Origin: an uncultured Faecalibacterium sp.
Lineage (GTDB): Bacteria; Bacillota; Clostridia; Oscillospirales; Ruminococcaceae
NCBI GenBank assembly: GCA_934511465.1
Contig: CAKSWG010000001.1
Location: 62,001 to 126,000, forward strand
Direction of reading: 5' to 3'
DNA length: 64,000 bases
The notes under the pieces are model-generated. The model saw only the letters and a program-made list of their open reading frames with translations, made no database searches and had not been told where the DNA came from. Shown here one piece after another: positions 58,992 to 64,000 of this stretch (positions are counted from its first letter, which is position 1; each line of letters opens with the position of its first letter). The position numbers were made by a program, and so were the translations under genes.

Positions 58992-59725
58992 TGTGCATCG
59001 CCTTCCAATCTGCGGTCAGACGCATAAATTTTTCTTGCATAAATCAGATCATCAACGCAGTCAACCTCCGTCCATGCATAATCAGAAACATCCGTATAGC
59101 CCAGAGAATAATTTTTTTCGAAAATTAACTGGTCAAACAGATTTTCGTACCACTGATCATAACATCCATCGGTGATCATTTTATCAAGTTCTGCAACAAC
59201 TGTCCCAATGTCGTTTTTGGCAACTTTAATGACACCGACATATTCGCCATAATATTTGGTCAGCTGCTTGCTCATAACCAGAACCTTGTCCTGATCTACT
59301 TCTACGTTGTAATCGCCATCCGTTTTGATTGAGCTGTCCAGCAAAACAGACGTTTTTTCAGGTTTTGCACAGAGGAGCTCCTTAACGGTTTTTTCTGACA
59401 TAACGATATCCCCGTTGATCAGAACCGAATCCACCTCCGTGATAAATTCTTTTGCAAACCACAAAGAGGCAATTGAATTTGTGACAGCATAAAATGGGTT
59501 GTAAACAAATGTAATTTTTTCATTCTGGATGCTGTTCCTGATTGCATCTGCCATGTAACCAATGACCGCATAAATATGCGCATCCGGATCATATTTGCAG
59601 ATCAAATCTGTCATTCTCTTAAAAATAGTAACATTATCATCCAGTTTAAACAACGATTTGGGTTGTTGCAAAGTCAACGGATGTAGTCTTGTGCCCTTGC
59701 CAGCCATCATAAAAAAGTAATTCAT
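58988..59725 (-). CDS. Nucleotidyltransferase (LicC-like, sugar/choline-phosphate type)
   Basis: 245 residues: MNYFFMMAGKGTRLHPLT is the NTP-transferase signature (GxGxR), followed by QPKSLFKLDDN and VLINGDIVMS with the metal Asp. It resembles the cytidylyltransferases that make CDP-choline (LicC) or CDP/GDP-sugars. Near a licD-type gene this would supply the activated donor; choline itself is not shown. The start is ATG 59725, with GGAG eight bases upstream; it overlaps the DUF2284 gene stop by four bases. Confidence 0.85.
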   Translation of the reverse strand: MNYFFMMAGKGTRLHPLTLQQPKSLFKLDDNVTIFKRMTDLICKYDPDAHIYAVIGYMADAIRNSIQNEKITFVYNPFYAVTNSIASLWFAKEFITEVDSVLINGDIVMSEKTVKELLCAKPEKTSVLLDSSIKTDGDYNVEVDQDKVLVMSKQLTKYYGEYVGVIKVAKNDIGTVVAELDKMITDGCYDQWYENLFDQLIFEKNYSLGYTDVSDYAWTEVDCVDDLIYARKIYASDRRLEGDAQ

Positions 59726-60276
59726 GTTGCGCTCTCCTCCTGCCACAGCAACAAGCCACAGCGAATCAGTTTATTATCCGTGGGAAATGTAATATTGATA
59801 CCATATTTTTTCGCACTTTTAACAACATTCACGCCCGTTGCTTCCAGCGGACTTCTGGACATATAAGGATTATTACACCGTTCTTTGCCACACCCATCTT
59901 TGCAAAGCTTGCATGACCCGCCAATAAAGCTGATCGCAGTTGAAGCGTTGTGATCCCACATAAATTTTTCCAGTTTCAGAAGGGTCTTATGCAGAACAAT
60001 GCTCGACTCGCTTCGAATTGCGTTGTAGGATGCGCTATCCTTAATATTAAAGGAATAAATCACGAACATGCCCTGATCAAATTCCTTCATCATCTGCTGA
60101 AAGTCAATTTGTGGCAGCTTGGGTGGACATCTCCAGTTGTTTCCATATTTTCCACAATAAAAGCAGTTCATTTTGACAGCTTCTTCAAAAATCAGATCTG
60201 CCGGATCAATCATCACCCCCTGCGCATCCGGTGCAATGCTATTGAGATATGCAAGGGTTTCCTCAGCCAAACTCAT
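59722..60276 (-). CDS. DUF2284 predicted metal-binding protein
   Basis: 184 residues. MNCFYCGKYGNNWRCPPK and GGSCKLCKDGCGKERCN form two Cys clusters, the mark of DUF2284, described as putative metal-binding (possibly Fe-S). The start at ATG 60276 is chosen from family length and AAGGAA upstream. Its meaning in a surface-polymer cassette is unclear and unusual. It lies 37 bases after licD. Confidence 0.82.
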   Translation of the reverse strand: MSLAEETLAYLNSIAPDAQGVMIDPADLIFEEAVKMNCFYCGKYGNNWRCPPKLPQIDFQQMMKEFDQGMFVIYSFNIKDSASYNAIRSESSIVLHKTLLKLEKFMWDHNASTAISFIGGSCKLCKDGCGKERCNNPYMSRSPLEATGVNVVKSAKKYGINITFPTDNKLIRCGLLLWQEESAT

Positions 60277-60313
60277 ACTACTATTTTCCTTTATATATGC
60301 GAAACAACATAAA

Positions 60314-61216
60314 TCAGCGCAGATATTTTGTATATGAAACATCCGGATCTGTAATTGCTCCGGTATGCCATGCTCCTCTTTTTTCCACAGGCGGCAACTG
60401 CATATAATCGCCATACTGCGTGGCCAGCATTTTGTCGTATTCTTTCGGAATCGGAAATTTGAAAAGCTCAAATTCCCATGGAATCGTTGTATTCACCCAT
60501 TCTTCTTGAAAGAAAAGCTCATCCGCCTTATAGATCGTGCAGACTGCCATGTTCCGATATCCTGTATCTTCATGTTCATACTTTCTTGCGATATGGTCCA
60601 GCTCTTTCCAGACTTCCACCGGGTCACGATACGGATACATTTCCATCCTGCGCAAATCCGTTTCTGTTGGATTCGGGTTGGAACGACGCATATTCGTAGA
60701 ATTTTCAATGATCAGATTTTTGATTTTGTCATAGCGCTCCTGCAAATCATCCTTTTTTGCATGATCCAGCGGAAAAATATCAATGCTGATCCCCTGATTG
60801 AATTTTTCATATTGGAACGTTCTGATAACTTCAGCCGTTCTGCTGTTGCGCAGTTTTGTATGCGCGTAAAAATAGCCATGGTCCGTTCCGGGAGCCTGCA
60901 GAAAATACGGCTCAGCGAAGGCTCCTGCCCCGATTGCAAGCAGTTTCTGATAATCTTCTCTGGGCATCATGACATCAATATCATCATCCCACGGGATAAA
61001 GCCTTTATGTCGGATCGCGCCCAGCAAAGAACCGCCGGTGAGCTGATATTGAAAGCCGTTTTTCTGACATACCGCGTCAAATTTCAAAAGCAGATCCAGC
61101 TGGATCGCCCACAGCTTTTTTCGCTCTTTTGTGACGAGAAAACCACTCCGGGTCTCTTCCTCAAAAAAGCTCTCCGGCAGGATACCTTCCGCAACGATCC
61201 TTTCACACTCCGTCAT
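60314..61216 (-). CDS. LicD family phosphotransferase
   Basis: 300 residues with GGSLLGAIRHKGFIPWDDD and the DxD-type IDVMM, the nucleotidyltransferase-fold core of LicD. LicD proteins transfer phosphocholine or other phospho-substituents from a CDP-activated donor to teichoic acids or glycans. Start ATG 61216 with GAGGATTTGAATC upstream, three bases after the GNAT stop. Donor could come from the LicC-like enzyme two genes on. Confidence 0.9.
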   Translation of the reverse strand: MTECERIVAEGILPESFFEEETRSGFLVTKERKKLWAIQLDLLLKFDAVCQKNGFQYQLTGGSLLGAIRHKGFIPWDDDIDVMMPREDYQKLLAIGAGAFAEPYFLQAPGTDHGYFYAHTKLRNSRTAEVIRTFQYEKFNQGISIDIFPLDHAKKDDLQERYDKIKNLIIENSTNMRRSNPNPTETDLRRMEMYPYRDPVEVWKELDHIARKYEHEDTGYRNMAVCTIYKADELFFQEEWVNTTIPWEFELFKFPIPKEYDKMLATQYGDYMQLPPVEKRGAWHTGAITDPDVSYTKYLR

Positions 61217-61219
61217 GAT

Positions 61220-61723
61220 TCAAATCCTCTCGTTTTTGATGTTATCTGCTGCCTGTGCCATTCCTATTGCCCGTACCAGAAAGCAGCTGTTTCTCTCAGA
61301 TGCTCTTTCCAGCACAAAGTCATGCCTGTGATAGAATTTCCGTGCATTTATATTGGAGTCGTCCACTTCCAGACGGATCTTTTCCATGCCGGCCTTTTGT
61401 GCTTCCAAAATGCAATGCCGCAACAAAAGTGTACCGCAGCCGGTCCCCTGATGCTCTTTCCGAATGCCGATCAGTGAAATATACGCCGTTTTTGTTATTA
61501 GATCATTGACGTACATTGCCGCCATACCGATCACCTCATTCTGGTTTTCCATAACGATCACATCGGCATGTTCTGCCAGTTTTTCGGCGTATGCTGCCAG
61601 CTCCACACGCTGCGACAGTGTGCGGAATTCTGCTGAAAAGGACTCGATCAGCGCTAGAACATCTGCTTTTGTATATAACCGCTTATACTCCACCAATACT
61701 GCTCCTTCGGCTTTTTTAAGCAT
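61220..61723 (-). CDS. GNAT family N-acetyltransferase
   Basis: 167 residues. Acetyl-CoA loop RKEHQGTGCGTLLLRHC and the FYHRHDF end are typical. The acceptor is unknown; in this setting it may acetylate the amino group made by one of the aminotransferases. It overlaps the ATP-grasp stop by eight bases. Confidence 0.88.
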   Translation of the reverse strand: MLKKAEGAVLVEYKRLYTKADVLALIESFSAEFRTLSQRVELAAYAEKLAEHADVIVMENQNEVIGMAAMYVNDLITKTAYISLIGIRKEHQGTGCGTLLLRHCILEAQKAGMEKIRLEVDDSNINARKFYHRHDFVLERASERNSCFLVRAIGMAQAADNIKNERI

Positions 61724-62927
61724 TCTCTACGACCACACGATAATACTTTTGAATGTTGTTTGTGATCTCCATCATTTCTTCCATGCTGTCTGCCTTGAAC
61801 AGAATGGTGCCCAGCGAATGGGTCGTATTCTGATAAGCATGGACTTCTTCGCCCGGCTGCTTGGTACAGTACACTTCCAGCAGGTTTTTCTTACGGAAAT
61901 CCTCGTCAAACCAGATCTCTTTAAATATGCCATTCACGGTGCTGAGCAGCATGTAATTGCTCCAGCATCCAATGGTCGGTGCCATCTGTAAGTCAGAACA
62001 GTCTTCGCCAACAGCGGCACGGATGGTATAATCCACAAGGTCCACACCGGTGGCATATTGAATCAGCTGCGGGATATAGCTGCCGCCGTTGCGCGGGCCA
62101 AGCTCCAGAATGTAAACTGTGTCAGTTTCATCGATAATGGCTTCAATATTGTATGCACAGGTCTTCATGCCCAGCGCCGTGATCAGCCGCTGCAGCTCCG
62201 CATCCACCTTTGCTTTCATTTCCGGTGTGAGCAAGCTGGGCCAGAACTCGCCCAATGCCACATATTCACGGGTTCCCCTGCCGCTGTAAAGCTCGTTGCC
62301 GTAACTCGTGAACACCAGCTTCCCATCCACCGAAAAGCCGTCGCCGGATACCTGATAGCCTTTTTTGCGAATAAACTCTTCTACAATAAACCGCCCGCCG
62401 CGAGAGTAAGAAAGCGCTTCTTCCACCGCTGCCTTCAGTTCACTTTTGTCATAAATTTTTACAACGCCCTTGCTGCCAGAGGAGTCCACAGGCTTTACCA
62501 TAACCGGGAAATGGAACTGATCGATTTCCCGGTACGCATCTTCATAGTTCGTATATCCATGCGCCTGCGGGCAATTCAGTCCATGTTTTTGCAGAAAATC
62601 ACGAAACAAATCTTTTTCGGTCAGGATCTTTACCGATTCATATGGATTGCCGGGCAGGTCCATCTTCTCTGCCACATAGGCCGCTGTCGGGGCTGCCGGG
62701 TCGGAAGCATACGCCACAATGCCGTCGATCTGCAGCTCTTGCGCCAGCCGCAGCACGGCTTCCTTATCGGTCGTGCTGACGTTATGGTATTCGTCCGCAA
62801 ACTTATGGCCCGGGTTTTCCGGCAGATAATCACAGGTGATCGTATACAAGCCGAGTTCCTTCGCCTTTTTGATGCTTGGGATCTGCTGCATGGAGCCGCC
62901 CAGAAGAAGGACTTTTTTTTGCGCCAT
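61716..62927 (-). CDS. ATP-grasp family ligase
   Basis: 403 residues, three-domain ATP-grasp: N-terminal KKVLLLGGSMQQIPSIKKAK, ATP lid FPVMVKPVDSSGSKGVVKI, metal-binding ELGPRNGGSYIPQLI, and the C-terminal domain. Members join carboxylates with amines via acyl-phosphates (as in carnosine synthase-like or PurK/PurT-type enzymes). Would form an amide between an amino acid and another cassette product; exact substrates unknown. 16 bases after the aminotransferase gene. Confidence 0.9.
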   Translation of the reverse strand: MAQKKVLLLGGSMQQIPSIKKAKELGLYTITCDYLPENPGHKFADEYHNVSTTDKEAVLRLAQELQIDGIVAYASDPAAPTAAYVAEKMDLPGNPYESVKILTEKDLFRDFLQKHGLNCPQAHGYTNYEDAYREIDQFHFPVMVKPVDSSGSKGVVKIYDKSELKAAVEEALSYSRGGRFIVEEFIRKKGYQVSGDGFSVDGKLVFTSYGNELYSGRGTREYVALGEFWPSLLTPEMKAKVDAELQRLITALGMKTCAYNIEAIIDETDTVYILELGPRNGGSYIPQLIQYATGVDLVDYTIRAAVGEDCSDLQMAPTIGCWSNYMLLSTVNGIFKEIWFDEDFRKKNLLEVYCTKQPGEEVHAYQNTTHSLGTILFKADSMEEMMEITNNIQKYYRVVVENA

Positions 62928-62942
62928 TGTATAAACTTCCTT

Positions 62943-64000
62943 TCAAACGATGCCATCCACAAATTTTTTGATTCGTCCGCACGCTTCCAGCAGTTTTTTT
63001 TCATCCAAAGTACAGGCAATGCGGATATGGTCATTGTAATGGTTTCCATACGCAGCCCCCGGTACCACAGCCACATGCTGTTTTTCCAGCAGCTGATGGG
63101 CAAAGGTCAACGAATCCATTCCTGTCCTGCCAATGTTGACAAACAGATAAAAGGTCGCTTCCGGTTCCGGGCAGAAGAGTTTATCGATCTGGTTGATCGC
63201 ACGGCACATGCTGCGGCATCGATGTTCAAAAACATCCCTGATATTGTGCTTCTCTGCACAATGCCGGTAAGCCGCGATGCCCGCATACTGAGACGGAAGT
63301 GATGCACAGGCCGCCACGTTTTCCTGTAGTTTCGTCATATCTGCAATGACGCTTTCCGGGCCAATGGCATAACCAGCCCGATATCCTGTCATTGCAAACC
63401 GTTTGGAGAGGCTGTCCACCACAACCGTACGCTCCATCATACCGGGGAATGCTACAATACTTTCATGTGGACATCCGTTAAAGATGAGCGTCTTATACAC
63501 TTCATCTGAGATCACCGCAAAATCGTAACGGTTTGCCAGTTCTGCGATCCGCTGCAACGTATCGTGCCTTATCACACGCCCAGAGGGATTACACGGCGAA
63601 TTCAGAATCATTGCTGCCGTTTTTGGCGTTATCGCATTGTGGATCTGCTCTGCCGTCACAGTAAAGCCCGACTCTTCCGTGGTGTTCACGATGACTGGGA
63701 CTCCACCGCAGGAACGTACCATCTGAACATAATTCACATAGTACGGTCCAGGAATGATCACCTCATCACCCGGATCAATGAGACAGCGCAGGGACAAATA
63801 CAATGCTTCCATGCCGCCTACTGTTACGATCACATTGCTTTCCGGTGCGACAGCCAGGCCATACTCCCTGCGGAATTGCTCCGCGATCACCTGCCGGAAC
63901 TCCAGCAGGCCCGCATTGGCAGAATACCGCGTTTTTCCGGCCATAATCGCATCACAGGCCGCTTTTTTGATAATCTCGTCCGGTTGAACATCCGGGTCCC
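62943..64000 (-). CDS. Class I/II PLP-dependent aminotransferase, N-terminus beyond window
   Basis: At least 352 residues; the frame is still open at 64000 (reading DPDVQPDEIIKKAACDAIMA, the usual GEPD region), so the true start is outside. AGKTRYSANAGLLEFRQVIA, LNSPCNPSGRV and SLSKRFAMTGYRAGY (Schiff-base Lys) mark the aspartate/tyrosine aminotransferase fold. An internal Met at 63944 is not the start. Related enzymes include aspartate and alanine aminotransferases; its role beside the ATP-grasp ligase is probably to provide or consume an amino acid. Confidence 0.92.
   Translation of the reverse strand, partial: DPDVQPDEIIKKAACDAIMAGKTRYSANAGLLEFRQVIAEQFRREYGLAVAPESNVIVTVGGMEALYLSLRCLIDPGDEVIIPGPYYVNYVQMVRSCGGVPVIVNTTEESGFTVTAEQIHNAITPKTAAMILNSPCNPSGRVIRHDTLQRIAELANRYDFAVISDEVYKTLIFNGCPHESIVAFPGMMERTVVVDSLSKRFAMTGYRAGYAIGPESVIADMTKLQENVAACASLPSQYAGIAAYRHCAEKHNIRDVFEHRCRSMCRAINQIDKLFCPEPEATFYLFVNIGRTGMDSLTFAHQLLEKQHVAVVPGAAYGNHYNDHIRIACTLDEKKLLEACGRIKKFVDGIV

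Noticed and set aside
62943..63944. Start of the class I aminotransferase at the Met at 63944
   Set aside because: The frame and the family GEPD region continue upstream to the window edge, so the start is outside.

Overview
The window is a compact, GC-rich piece of a Firmicutes (Clostridia) chromosome. Spo0A next to SpoIVB, DUF4250, DUF4364 and DUF951 proteins, HrcA-type CIRCE control of groESL, a TRAP uptake locus with uronate catabolism, and overall gene style point to the Oscillospiraceae, most like Faecalibacterium or a close relative. The species call is inference from gene content, not from a search.

Layout. 1-3.1 kb: ScpA (cut by the edge), a site-2 protease, ribosomal protein L28, a DUF4250 protein and an esterase-fold protein whose nucleophile Ser is replaced by Asp. 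3.1-6.2 kb: copper homeostasis (CsoR with a Cys-rich tail, and the CopA ATPase carrying a C-terminal CopZ-like domain that has its own Shine-Dalgarno and ATG in frame). 6.3-9.6 kb: tRNA-Leu(UAG), SpoIVB, Spo0A, polysaccharide deacetylase. 9.9-15.1 kb, minus strand: DUF951, release factor 1, TsaC/Sua5, CoaE, lytic transglycosylase and M18 aminopeptidase as one operon. 15.2-23.4 kb: S1-domain protein, DUF4364, RNase R, SecG, a class B PBP and groESL under a perfect CIRCE. 23.5-31 kb: lipid kinase, a ClpA/ClpC-like ATPase, TSCPD protein, PHP phosphoesterase, an aconitase-family hydratase. 31.1-31.9 kb: tRNA-Leu(UAA), then a GC-rich array of about 123-bp tandem repeats between two terminators. 31.9-36.9 kb: PncB, IMP dehydrogenase, a probable small RNA gene with CU-rich anti-Shine-Dalgarno segments, a small secreted protein, acyl-ACP thioesterase. 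36.9-41.1 kb: a polyamine ABC operon preceded by a leader with competing terminator and antiterminator pairings. 41.2-45.5 kb: a Gld-type ABC system. 45.7-46.6 kb: L31 and a RelE-type toxin-antitoxin pair.

46.6-56.9 kb reads as a sugar-acid uptake and use region: TRAP transporter (DctP, DctQ, DctM), a histidine kinase / AraC-type response regulator / second substrate-binding lipoprotein operon that probably controls it, and UxuA-UxuB for mannonate and fructuronate. Two direct repeats exactly 20 bp apart sit just upstream of the dctP promoter and are a good candidate regulator site.

57.1-64.0 kb is a co-directional cassette (DegT aminotransferase, SDR, LicC-like nucleotidyltransferase, DUF2284, LicD, GNAT, ATP-grasp, class I aminotransferase cut by the edge). 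Its middle part is clearly poorer in GC than the rest and looks horizontally acquired; it probably makes and attaches a nucleotide-activated amino compound to a surface polymer.

The strongest leads for something undescribed are the pot operon leader RNA, the tandem repeat array beside tRNA-Leu, the anti-SD small RNA, the nested CopA/CopZ start, and the 57-64 kb decoration cassette.
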